DNA of 14,437 nucleotides from Lysobacter_K sp038248955 (GTDB lineage: Bacteria > Pseudomonadota > Gammaproteobacteria > Xanthomonadales > Xanthomonadaceae), in assembly GCA_038248955.1 (NCBI GenBank), contig JBBRWW010000069.1, positions 1 through 14,437 of the forward strand. The letters are read 5' to 3'. The notes beneath the pieces are model-generated. The model searched no databases and was not told where the DNA came from. It worked only from the letters and a program-made list of their open reading frames with translations. Both the position numbers and the translations under genes were made by a program. Within the stretch, counting starts at the first letter, position 1; every line of letters starts with the position of its first letter. Of the stretch, positions 1 to 6,482 are shown in pieces.

Positions 1-187
1 GATTGTTGTTGTAGTTGAGCGCGCCGGCGGTCATCACCAGCAGCAGGACGGCGTAGAACAAGCCGAATCGCGTCGGCAGGACGTAGACGCGGCGGCGGTC
101 GAACTCCACTGGCAACGGTTCGGGAGCGCGCGGGCGCGCCAACGCCATAAGGCGGGCTTCCAGGCGCGCTCGCAGCGACCGGCGCAC
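1..187 (-). CDS. DUF58 domain protein, N-terminal fragment (cut by window edge)
   Basis: Only the first 62 residues are in the window. Translation from a GTG at 187-185 gives an Arg-rich N-terminus, then a segment reading RRRVYVLPTRFGL, a hydrophobic stretch (about residues 41-57) and the ending LNYNNN. This layout (basic strand, YVLPTR-G, one membrane helix, NYNNN) is what I know from the N-termini of DUF58 proteins, whose later vWA-like part would lie outside the window. The GTG is 3 nt past the moxR stop, so the two are very probably co-transcribed. MoxR-DUF58 pairs are widespread, and the ATPase is thought to act as a chaperone for vWA-type partners. ATG at residue 14 is an alternative start. 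The exact function is unknown. Confidence 0.8.
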   Translation of the reverse strand, partial: MRRSLRARLEARLMALARPRAPEPLPVEFDRRRVYVLPTRFGLFYAVLLLVMTAGALNYNNN

Positions 188-190
188 GGC

Positions 191-1141
191 TCAGTCCACC
201 GGCACCGCGTGCAGGATCGACTTGGCCAGCGACGCGTCGCTACCGGCGTCGGCCTCGCCGACCAGGCGGTGCGCGGTCACGGCGATGAACAGCGCCTGCA
301 CGTCCTCGGGCAACACATGTCCGCGGCCAAGCAGCAGCGCGTAGGCACGCGACGCTCTCAGCAGGGCCAGTCCCGCGCGCGGCGACAGGCCCACCCGAAC
401 GCCGGGATGCCTGCGGCTGCGCGCGAGCAGCGCCTGCACGTAGCCGATCATCGCGTCGCTGGCATGCACCGCGAGCACCGCGTCGCGGGCGGCGATCACC
501 TCGGCCGCGCTCAACAACGGCTCGGTCGCTGCGATCATGGATCGCCGATCGGCGCCGGCCAGCAGGTCGCGCTCGGCGGCCTCGTCGGGGTAGCCCAAGG
601 CCAGGCGCAGCAGGAAGCGGTCGAGCTGCGAATCGGGCAGCGGGTAGGTGCCCGCCAGGTCGACGGGGTTCTGCGTCGCGATCACGAAAAACGGATCGGG
701 CAACAGGTGGCTGACGCCATCGACGGTCACCTGGTGCTCGGCCATGGCCTCAAGCAGCGCGCTTTGGGTGCGCGGCGGGGCACGGTTGATCTCATCGGCC
801 AGCAGCACCTGGGCGAAGATCGGGCCGGGGTGGAATTCGAACCGCCGGGCCTGTGGATCGAATACCGACACGCCGACGACATCGGCGGGCAGCAGGTCGG
901 AGGTGAACTGGACGCGCTGGAAGTCCAGCCCGAGTGTTGCCGCCAGCGCGTGCGCGAGGGTGGTCTTGCCCAGGCCGGGCAGGTCCTCGATGAGCAGGTG
1001 TCCTCCCGACAGCAGCGCCACGAACGCCAGGCGCACCTCGTGGGGTTTGCCCAGCACCAGACCATTCACCTGCGCCTGCGCGGCGGTGAGGGAACCACGC
1101 AAGCCGTCGGTTAGCATGGCCGCCGAAGGGGATGCCGCCAT
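191..1141 (-). CDS. MoxR-family AAA+ ATPase
   Basis: This 316-residue protein has the typical MoxR size. The Walker A motif is at about residues 53-61 (DLPGLGKTT), Walker B at 112-117 (VLLADE, followed by INRAPP), sensor 1 ATQNP at 155-159, and GTYPLPDSQLDRF at 164-176. These are hallmarks of the MoxR branch of AAA+ proteins, which act as ATP-driven chaperones or metal-insertion helpers for vWA/DUF58 partner proteins; the partner here is the gene just downstream. The reading frame is open back to 1297, but I chose ATG 1141 because AGGAG lies 10 nt upstream and the longer N-terminus looks like non-coding sequence (low complexity, no domain). It acts in the cytoplasm, probably at the membrane through its partner. 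The cellular process served cannot be read from the sequence. Confidence 0.92.
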   Translation of the reverse strand: MAASPSAAMLTDGLRGSLTAAQAQVNGLVLGKPHEVRLAFVALLSGGHLLIEDLPGLGKTTLAHALAATLGLDFQRVQFTSDLLPADVVGVSVFDPQARRFEFHPGPIFAQVLLADEINRAPPRTQSALLEAMAEHQVTVDGVSHLLPDPFFVIATQNPVDLAGTYPLPDSQLDRFLLRLALGYPDEAAERDLLAGADRRSMIAATEPLLSAAEVIAARDAVLAVHASDAMIGYVQALLARSRRHPGVRVGLSPRAGLALLRASRAYALLLGRGHVLPEDVQALFIAVTAHRLVGEADAGSDASLAKSILHAVPVD

Positions 1142-1349
1142 CGTGTCGTTTCTCCTGAAGGTGGCGCAAATGAACAAGTCGCGCCGGGAGGGACGGGCGC
1201 ACTGGTCGCGCCACTCCTGCGATACGGCATGCCCGGGCTTGCGGATGTGATCGCGGTTGCCGTGCGCGGTTCGAGCTGCACCAACGGCATCCATCAATTG
1301 AGTGTAGCGAGGTCAAGGTCGAATGCGTCACGAGGGTGGAGCGGAGCCG
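1142..1349. other. Divergent intergenic region between moxR and the GT39 gene
   Basis: These 208 nt must hold the start signals of both divergent genes. The visible elements are an AGGAG ribosome site for moxR (minus strand, about 1152-1156) and GGAG at 1338-1341, 8 nt before the glycosyltransferase ATG. A minus-strand TACACT (1306-1301) could be a -10 box for moxR, but no good -35 box accompanies it. I found no convincing promoter for the plus-strand gene. Confidence 0.4.
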
Positions 1350-3179
1350 ATGCAGCGGGTGTTCTGGGTGGCGTGGGCCGCCATCGGCCTCGCGAAGCTG
1401 TTGATCGCCGCGAGATTGCCGCTGTTCGTCGACGAGGCGTTCTACTGGCAGGAAGGCCAGCACCTGGCGACGGCGTATTCCGACCTGCCGGCGCTGACCG
1501 CCTGGCTGGCGCGGCTGGGGGTCCAGATCGGCGGCAACCACCCATTGGCGCTGCGGGCGCCATTCCTGCTCATCGCCGCGCTCGTGCCGCTGCTGGTGGC
1601 GAGCATCGCCCGGCGCGAGTTCGGCGCTGCGCGCGGCTGGATCGCCGGCTGCTTCGCGCTGTTGCTGCCGCTGTCCGGCACGCTCGGACTGCTGGCGCTG
1701 CCCGACGCGGCGATGGCTCTGGCGACGCTGCTATGCATCGACGCGGGCGCGCGACTGCTGCGCAACGTCAGCGTCGCTTCGGCGCTGGAACTGGCGCTGG
1801 GCCTGGCCCTTGGGGCGCTCAGCCACTATCGCTTCATCGCCGTGATCGGGGTCGGCTTCGTCGCCTTGCTGCTGCTGGCCGATGGGCGGCGGGCGCTACG
1901 CGACATCCGCGTGCTGATCGCGATTGCGTTGGGCGCATTGGCGTGGGCGCCGCTGGTGGCGTGGAACCTCGACAACGCCGATGCCGGCCTGCGGTTCCAG
2001 CTCGTTGACCGCCACCCGTGGGTATTCGATGCGGATGGCGTGTGGTTCATCGCCATCCAGGCGCTGTTGGTGACCCCGCTGTTGTTCGCGGCGATGGCGA
2101 TGGCGGCATGGCACGGCGGGCGCGGCCGGCAACCGGTCGCGCGATATTTCGCCTTGCTGGGCAGCTTGCTGGTGTTGGGGTTTTTCGTGCTCGGTTTCTT
2201 TGCCGATACCGAACGGGTCAGTTTCCACTGGCCTTTGCCGGGGTACCTGGCGCTGCTGTTGCTGCTGCCGATGGTGCTGGAGCGTTGGCCGCGCTGGTGG
2301 CGCGCCCTGACGGCGGTGATCGCGGCTTCAGGCCTGCTGGTGGTGCTCGGCTACTACGTCGCGGTATCGATCCCGGCGGTGCGGGCGCACGCGGCGGCCG
2401 AACGCTGGTACCCGTTGAACTTCGCCGGTTGGGACGAACTGGCTGACGCGGTGCGCTCGCGGCAGCGCACGATGCCGGCCGGGACACGCATCGTCGCCGA
2501 CGATTTCAAGCTTGGCGCCGAACTGGGATTCGCACTGGGCAACGCCGATATCGCCGTGCTCGATCACCCGCTCAACCACCAGCACGGCCGCGCGCCGCAA
2601 CTGCGGTTGTGGAACCTGGAAACCCCGGGCCGCGCCGCGTGGGGCGATACGCCGGTGCTGTTGGTGATCGGCGCCAGCGACGTGTCCTACAAGAATCTGC
2701 TCGGTCGCTACCACGACCTGTGCGCAATGGTGGGGCCGTTGCCGCCGCCGCGGGTGCTCAACGTCGACCATGGCCGCCAGCGCTTCCTGCTGTTCGCGCT
2801 GGATCGACCACGCCAGGGCGCATGCACGACGCCGGCGATGGCGTGGGTCGATGCGCCGGTGGGCGGTGCCAGCGTCGGGCGGCGGTTCGAGGTCAAGGGC
2901 TGGGCCTTCAAGGACGGGGTCGGGCTGGCCAATGCCGACATCCTGCTCGACGGCCGCGTCGTGGCACGGGCCCGATACGGACGCGAATACCCGGGGCTGC
3001 AGTCGGCGTGGCAGGGCTCCAACGACCCGCAGCACCCGCGCGTCGGGTTCGATGCCCAGGTCGATCTGCGAAACCGGCCCGATGTGGCGCCTGGACGGCA
3101 TTGGCTGGGGCTGCGGTTGCATGGCCGCGACGGCAGCATCGAGGATTGGTCCGAGCAGCCGATCGACCTCCAGGACTGA
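1350..3179 (+). CDS. GT39/ArnT-like membrane glycosyltransferase with C-terminal beta-rich domain
   Basis: The 609-residue protein has many hydrophobic helices over about residues 5-360, followed by a soluble region. After the first helix comes VDEAFYW (D28-E29), then YSDLPALTAW at 43-52, the acidic first periplasmic loop of GT-C enzymes of the PMT/ArnT type, and GNHPLALRAP. Family members transfer a sugar from a polyprenyl-phosphate donor to lipid A, glycans or proteins on the periplasmic side; donor and acceptor here are unknown. The last 110 residues (about 500-609) contain FEVKGWAFKDG, a DILLDGR strand and PRVGFDAQVDL, and look like an immunoglobulin-like beta-sandwich, which is not part of the minimal enzyme. 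ATG 1350 is chosen for its GGAG at 8 nt spacing; ATG 1323 is an in-frame alternative. The gene ends 12 nt from the convergent yceF stop. Confidence 0.85.
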   Translation: MQRVFWVAWAAIGLAKLLIAARLPLFVDEAFYWQEGQHLATAYSDLPALTAWLARLGVQIGGNHPLALRAPFLLIAALVPLLVASIARREFGAARGWIAGCFALLLPLSGTLGLLALPDAAMALATLLCIDAGARLLRNVSVASALELALGLALGALSHYRFIAVIGVGFVALLLLADGRRALRDIRVLIAIALGALAWAPLVAWNLDNADAGLRFQLVDRHPWVFDADGVWFIAIQALLVTPLLFAAMAMAAWHGGRGRQPVARYFALLGSLLVLGFFVLGFFADTERVSFHWPLPGYLALLLLLPMVLERWPRWWRALTAVIAASGLLVVLGYYVAVSIPAVRAHAAAERWYPLNFAGWDELADAVRSRQRTMPAGTRIVADDFKLGAELGFALGNADIAVLDHPLNHQHGRAPQLRLWNLETPGRAAWGDTPVLLVIGASDVSYKNLLGRYHDLCAMVGPLPPPRVLNVDHGRQRFLLFALDRPRQGACTTPAMAWVDAPVGGASVGRRFEVKGWAFKDGVGLANADILLDGRVVARARYGREYPGLQSAWQGSNDPQHPRVGFDAQVDLRNRPDVAPGRHWLGLRLHGRDGSIEDWSEQPIDLQD

Positions 3180-3191
3180 GCCCCCGGCTTT

Positions 3192-3785
3192 TCAGGGCAC
3201 CGCGAAGCCAGCGTCACGCAGCAATTGCGCCGTCGCGATCAACGGCAATCCGACCAGCGCGGTCGGGTCGCGCGACTCGATCGCGTCGAACAGGGCAATG
3301 CCCAGGCCCTCGGCCTTGAAGCTGCCGGCGCAGTCGTAGGGCTGCTCGGCATCGACGTAACGGGCGACCTCGTCGGCCGCCAGTGCGCGGAAGACAACCG
3401 TTGTGCAGTCCAGTGCAATCCGGCTGGAGCTCCCAGCTTGGCTGACACTCACGCCCGTCCAGAACCGCACCGCGCGCCCTGACATGGCGCGCAACTGGGC
3501 GATCGCCTCATCGCGGCCCCCCGGCTTGCCCAGCGGCCGGCCAGCCAGTTCGGCGACCTGGTCCGAGCCAATCACCCACGCCTGTGGATGCAGTGCCACC
3601 ACCGCGAGCGCCTTCGCCTCGGCCAGGCGCTGCACCAACGCCGGCGGGGACTCGCCGGGCGCGACCGTCTCGTCGCTATCGGGGCGGACGGTCTCGAACG
3701 GCAGCCGCAAACGCGCTAGCAGGTCACGCCGATAGATCGAGGTGGACGCCAGGATCAGTCGCTTGGGGTGACCAGCCGGACTCAC
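3192..3785 (-). CDS. yceF: Maf/YceF-type nucleotide pyrophosphatase (m7GTP pyrophosphatase)
   Basis: The product is a 197-residue Maf-fold enzyme. Visible motifs are LILASTSIYRRDLL (residues 10-23), DSDE at 36-39, VIGSDQV with the likely catalytic Asp75, GKP at 86-88 and CAGSFKAEG at 152-160 followed by VGLPL. The CAGSFK motif and GSDQV match the E. coli YceF branch, which hydrolyses 7-methyl-GTP, rather than the dTTP/UTP-specific YhdE branch. It probably acts in house-cleaning of modified nucleotides in the cytoplasm. The start is a GTG whose last two bases begin the TGA of the upstream minus-strand gene (GTGA), so translation is likely coupled. In E. coli yceF also lies next to yceD-rpmF and in the opposite orientation, which supports the call. 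Confidence 0.93.
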   Translation of the reverse strand: MSPAGHPKRLILASTSIYRRDLLARLRLPFETVRPDSDETVAPGESPPALVQRLAEAKALAVVALHPQAWVIGSDQVAELAGRPLGKPGGRDEAIAQLRAMSGRAVRFWTGVSVSQAGSSSRIALDCTTVVFRALAADEVARYVDAEQPYDCAGSFKAEGLGIALFDAIESRDPTALVGLPLIATAQLLRDAGFAVP

Positions 3786-4162
3786 GGCGAGCGGGCCAGC
3801 GGCGCCCTGGCGCGCTCGATCTGCAACAATTGTTGTTCGATCCGCGACCGCGCGATGTCGATCGAGGCGCGGACTTCGGTCAACTGCTCGAAACTGGCCG
3901 CCTTGCCATGGTCGCGCAGCCACAGCCGCTGTCGCAGCATTTCGCGCATCGCGTCCCGGATCGGGTCTTCCGCGTCTTCCCCGATGACCGCCTCGATCTC
4001 CGCCCGGGCGGCGCGCAACCTGGCTTCCAGCGCATCGGCTGAATCCAGCAATTCGCGCATGGCATGGCGGCGCTTGGCCGGCACCCGCCGCGCGAGCAGG
4101 GCGACGAACGCGACCGAAACGACGACGATGAACGTAAAAATGAATGGGGTAGGCACGGCCAT
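3782..4162 (-). CDS. Small membrane-anchored coiled-coil protein, unknown function
   Basis: I do not recognise a family. From ATG 4162 the product is 126 residues. A strongly hydrophobic segment (about 6-23, PFIFTFIVVVSVAFVALLA) is followed by a basic RR-KRRH patch, so one N-terminal helix with the rest in the cytoplasm is likely. The remainder is charged and mostly helical, with heptad-like Leu/Ile/Ala spacing at about 36-60 (MRELLDSADALEARLRAA) and 92-121, suggesting coiled coils. The gene overlaps yceF by 4 nt and is presumably in one operon with it. The frame is open to ATG 4252 (156 residues), but the added stretch is Pro/Arg-rich without a recognisable signal. Neither start has a clear ribosome site, so the N-terminus is uncertain. 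Confidence 0.7.
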   Translation of the reverse strand: MAVPTPFIFTFIVVVSVAFVALLARRVPAKRRHAMRELLDSADALEARLRAARAEIEAVIGEDAEDPIRDAMREMLRQRLWLRDHGKAASFEQLTEVRASIDIARSRIEQQLLQIERARAPLARSP

Positions 4163-4252
4163 GGGCACGAAGGACGGGCATGCAGTCTGCCGTGGCGGCA
4201 CCCATGGCCGCAAACCCGGGCGGGAAATCCGCGTCACTGCAGCATCCTGCAT

Positions 4253-4281
4253 TTGACAGCCCGAACCGGGTTGCCTAACAT
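4253..4281 (+). promoter_or_regulatory. Sigma-70 promoter of yceD-rpmF-fabH
   Basis: A perfect -35 box TTGACA (4253-4258) is separated by exactly 17 nt from TAACAT (4276-4281), which matches 4 of 6 positions of the -10 consensus including T1, A2 and T6. Transcription should start at about 4287-4291, that is 0-4 nt before the yceD ATG at 4291. This is the best promoter match in the window. Confidence 0.75.
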
Positions 4282-4290
4282 TCTCCGGCT

Positions 4291-4803
4291 ATGTCAGCGA
4301 ACCTGCCCGAAGTATTGGACGCGTGGCGCATGGTCGCGGCGCGGCGCGGCGTCGACGGGCGCTTGCCGCTGTCGACGCTGGAACGGTTGCGCGACAGTCT
4401 GGTCGATACCGAAGGCGAGGTTCGTTTCTCCCTCGATTTCGCCCAGGACGCGCTGCGGGTTCCCTACGTGGAACTGAGGATCGACGCCGAGTTGCCGCTG
4501 CAATGCCAGCGCAGCCTGCAGCGGTTCCTGTTCCCGGTGAGTATCGTGCAGCGACTGGGCCTGATTCGCGAGGAAGCGGACGAGGCGGGTCTGCCGGAAG
4601 GATACGAGCCGCTGTTGATGCCCGAAGACGGCATGTTGAATACCGCGGAACTGGTCGAGGATGAGTTGATCCTTGCCATCCCGGTGGTGCCGCTGATGCC
4701 GGGCACCGAAGCGATGGATGGCGACTGGCCGGCGGAAGAAGCCGAACAGGAGCGGGTAAATCCTTTCGCGGCGTTGTCGGCCCTGAAGAGCAAGACAAAT
4801 TAA
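4291..4803 (+). CDS. yceD: YceD (DUF177) family, ribosome/23S rRNA accumulation protein
   Basis: At 170 residues the protein matches the length of E. coli YceD (about 173). The C-terminal half carries family features: EGYEPLLMPEDG, then VEDELILAIPVVPL, and a terminal VNPFAALSALK (about 156-166). In E. coli the protein is needed for normal 23S rRNA levels and its gene precedes rpmF, as here. The usual CQRC pair is reduced to CQRS (Cys72, Ser75), so any metal-binding role of that pair would be lost. There is no ribosome-binding sequence before the ATG (upstream bases are tctccggct) and the promoter lies immediately upstream, so translation may be from a nearly leaderless mRNA. ATG 4330 is an in-frame alternative without a better ribosome site. 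It is followed after 89 nt by rpmF. Confidence 0.9.
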   Translation: MSANLPEVLDAWRMVAARRGVDGRLPLSTLERLRDSLVDTEGEVRFSLDFAQDALRVPYVELRIDAELPLQCQRSLQRFLFPVSIVQRLGLIREEADEAGLPEGYEPLLMPEDGMLNTAELVEDELILAIPVVPLMPGTEAMDGDWPAEEAEQERVNPFAALSALKSKTN

Positions 4804-4892
4804 AAAGAGCCGGCGCCGTGCGGGCTTTGCAACCCTGATCACCTGATTTCCACCACCAGTTTCTCACCACCAAGTTTTTTCGGAGCAAGACC

Positions 4893-5087
4893 ATGGCTGT
4901 CCAGAAGTCCCGCGTTTCCCCGTCCAAGCGCGGCATGCGCCGCTCGCACGATTCGCTGACCAGCAAGCAGCTGGCGACCGACTCGACCACGGGCGAGATC
5001 CACATCCGCCATCACATTACCGCCGACGGTTACTACCGTGGCAAGAAAGTCATCGAGACCAGGTCCCAGGTCTCCGACGAAGCCTGA
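4893..5087 (+). CDS. rpmF: 50S ribosomal protein bL32
   Basis: The 64-residue product begins MAVQKSRVSPSKRGMRRSHD and contains IRHHITADGYYRGKKV, which are diagnostic for bL32. It sits near the peptidyl-transferase side of the large ribosomal subunit. This is the zinc-free form: there are no cysteines, unlike the CxxC forms of many Gram-positives. It is slightly longer at the C-terminus than the 56-57-residue E. coli protein. GGAG at 4882-4885, 7 nt before the ATG, fixes the start. It follows yceD in the usual order and probably shares its transcript. The 89-nt spacer holds a near-repeat CACCACCAGTTT / CACCACCAAGTTT and a weak hairpin. Confidence 0.97.
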   Translation: MAVQKSRVSPSKRGMRRSHDSLTSKQLATDSTTGEIHIRHHITADGYYRGKKVIETRSQVSDEA

Positions 5088-5314
5088 AGCTTCGCCATAG
5101 CCACCGCGCCGCGCGCTCGCCCTGGTGCCGCGCGCGGGCCCGCCGGCCGCAGTTCCCAATGGGCGTGGACTCGATGGGGGTTGTCGTTGATGAGCATTGA
5201 GTCTGCTCGCGGGTCCCGGCAATCGTCATGGCAACGCGACGGTCGGCTGAGGCGAGGTTCCGTCGCCGGCTGCCGCCAGCGAGTCTTCGCAACAGCCGCG
5301 CTGTGAGAGTGTTG
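5088..5314 (+). other. rpmF-fabH spacer where plsX is expected; no gene seen
   Basis: In E. coli plsX lies between rpmF and fabH. These 227 nt contain no plsX remnant that I can recognise in any frame. Two weak stems are visible: CGAAGC/GCTTCG (5078-5083 with 5089-5094, spanning the rpmF stop codon) and CCGCGCGC/GCGCGCGG (5109-5116 with 5130-5137, loop 13 nt). Neither is followed by a T-run. I see no convincing promoter for fabH, so read-through from the yceD promoter is the simplest reading. Confidence 0.6.
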
Positions 5315-6325
5315 ATGACCGATCGTGCCGTTGATGGAAATGCCGTAGCAGCTCCCGTGTTCTCCCGCATCGCGGGCACCGGCAGCTACCTGCCGGAAAA
5401 AGTGCTTACCAACGCCGACCTGACCAAGTTCGTCGATACCAGCGACGAATGGATCGTCGCGCGCACCGGTATCCGCGAACGCCATGTCGCCGCTGAAGGC
5501 GAAACCACCAGCGACCTCGCATACCACGCTTCGGTGCGGGCGATGGAAGCGGCGGGGATCACCGCGCAGGACATCGACCTGATCGTGCTCGGCACGACCA
5601 CGCCCGACCTGATTTTCCCGTCGACAGCCTGTCTGCTGCAGCACCGCCTCGGTGCCAACGGCTGCCCCGCGTTCGATGTCAATGCCGCCTGTTCGGGATT
5701 CATCTACGCGCTGACGGTTGCCGACAAGTTCATTCGTTCAGGCGCGGCCCGGACCGTGTTGGTGGTGGGCGCGGAAACGCTCACCCGCATGCTCGACTGG
5801 TCCGATCGCGGCACCTGCGTGCTGTTCGGCGACGGCGCCGGCGCGGTCGTGCTCAAGGCCGACAGCGAGCCCGGCATCCTGAGCACCCATCTGCATGCCG
5901 ACGGTGGCAAGAAGGAACTGCTTTGGAATCCCGTCGGGGTGTCGGTCGGGTTCAAGCCCGGTGAGCACAACGCCGGCGTCAAGGTGCTGATGACCGGCAA
6001 TGACGTGTTCAAGCATGCGGTCAAGGCGCTGGACTCCGTGGTCGAGGAGACGCTCGAGGCCAATGGCCTGGATCGCCACGACATCGACTGGCTGATTCCG
6101 CACCAGGCCAACCTGCGCATCATCGAAGCCACGGCCAAGCGCCTGGACATGCCGATGGAGCGGGTGATCGTGACCGTCGACAAGCACGGCAACACGTCCT
6201 CGGGTTCGGTGCCGCTGGCGCTGGACGAGGCGGTGCGCTCGGGCAAGGTGCAGCGCGGCCAGTTGGTGCTGCTGGAAGCGTTCGGGGGTGGGTTTACCTG
6301 GGGTTCGGCGCTGCTTCGCTACTGA
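5315..6325 (+). CDS. fabH: Beta-ketoacyl-ACP synthase III (KAS III)
   Basis: This enzyme condenses acetyl-CoA (or another short acyl-CoA) with malonyl-ACP to start fatty acid synthesis in the cytoplasm. It is 336 residues, slightly longer than the E. coli protein. The catalytic triad is complete: Cys126 in VNAACSGF, His263 in LIPHQANLRI and Asn293 in KHGNTSSGS. IAGTGSYLPEKVLTN (19-33), DEWIVARTGIRERH (44-57) and LFGDGAGAVVL (170-180) are further family blocks, and the C-terminus has GGGFTWGSALLRY. ATG 5315 is chosen because the family domain begins at about residue 16. The frame is open to ATG 5228, but that extension is Arg-rich and unsupported by a ribosome site. Only a weak GAGAG precedes 5315. 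A terminator-like hairpin follows the gene, separating it from fabD. Confidence 0.95.
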   Translation: MTDRAVDGNAVAAPVFSRIAGTGSYLPEKVLTNADLTKFVDTSDEWIVARTGIRERHVAAEGETTSDLAYHASVRAMEAAGITAQDIDLIVLGTTTPDLIFPSTACLLQHRLGANGCPAFDVNAACSGFIYALTVADKFIRSGAARTVLVVGAETLTRMLDWSDRGTCVLFGDGAGAVVLKADSEPGILSTHLHADGGKKELLWNPVGVSVGFKPGEHNAGVKVLMTGNDVFKHAVKALDSVVEETLEANGLDRHDIDWLIPHQANLRIIEATAKRLDMPMERVIVTVDKHGNTSSGSVPLALDEAVRSGKVQRGQLVLLEAFGGGFTWGSALLRY

Positions 6326-6361
6326 GGACGCGCCTGCGCGCAGTACTCGATGGGTTTCGCG

Positions 6362-6389
6362 ACGCCCTGGCAGCTTGCCGGGGCGTTTT
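6362..6389 (+). terminator. Rho-independent terminator after fabH
   Basis: An 11-bp stem pairs 6362-6372 with 6376-6386 (one T-G wobble at 6368/6380, all other pairs canonical) around a 3-nt loop GCT. TTT follows at 6387-6389, giving a T4 run with the last stem base. It lies 36 nt after the fabH stop and would end the yceD-rpmF-fabH transcript, at least in part. Confidence 0.65.
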
Positions 6390-6409
6390 CGCATGGGGGC
6401 GCCGGTTCA

Positions 6410-6427
6410 CTGTACGCGGCAGTACAG
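6410..6427. repeat. Palindrome CTGTAC-N6-GTACAG upstream of fabD
   Basis: A perfect 6+6 bp inverted repeat (6410-6415 and 6422-6427) with a 6-nt centre GCGGCA has the form of a dimeric regulator's site. It lies between the fabH terminator and the putative fabD -10 box. A hairpin role is possible, but no T-run follows. I cannot assign it to a known regulator. The half-site spacing (CTGT-N10-ACAG) does not fit the LexA box CTGT-N8-ACAG. Confidence 0.5.
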
Positions 6428-6448
6428 ACGGGCCGGAACATTCGCTCG

Positions 6449-6454
6449 TATCAT
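6449..6454 (+). promoter_or_regulatory. Possible -10 element of a fabD promoter
   Basis: TATCAT matches TATAAT at 4 of 6 positions and would start transcription near 6461, giving a leader of about 22 nt to the proposed TTG start. No good -35 box lies 16-18 nt upstream. The palindrome at 6410-6427 ends 21 nt before this element, so activator dependence is conceivable. The fabH terminator makes a separate promoter likely, but this exact site is uncertain. Confidence 0.35.
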
Positions 6455-6482
6455 GGCGCGCTCCGTTCGCAGGGTTGCCCGC

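Noticed and set aside
209..1114. Plus-strand open frame of 301 codons antisense to moxR
   Set aside because: Gln/Arg/Gly-rich shadow of the AAA+ gene without domain features.
1142..1297. N-terminal extension of moxR to ATG 1297
   Set aside because: The added 52 residues show no domain, while ATG 1141 has AGGAG at a good distance and fits the family length.
4808..4828. Possible terminator between yceD and rpmF
   Set aside because: The stem is short and contains a G-G mismatch, and only three T follow; at most a weak pause site.
5109..5137. Terminator after rpmF
   Set aside because: The G+C stem has a 13-nt loop and no T-run, so it is likely a chance pairing in G+C-rich sequence.
5228..5314. 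fabH start at ATG 5228
   Set aside because: The extension is Arg-rich, has no ribosome site and goes well beyond the family N-terminus; ATG 5315 fits better.
6410..6427. LexA box upstream of fabD
   Set aside because: The half-sites CTGT and ACAG are 10 nt apart instead of 8, and LexA spacing is strict.
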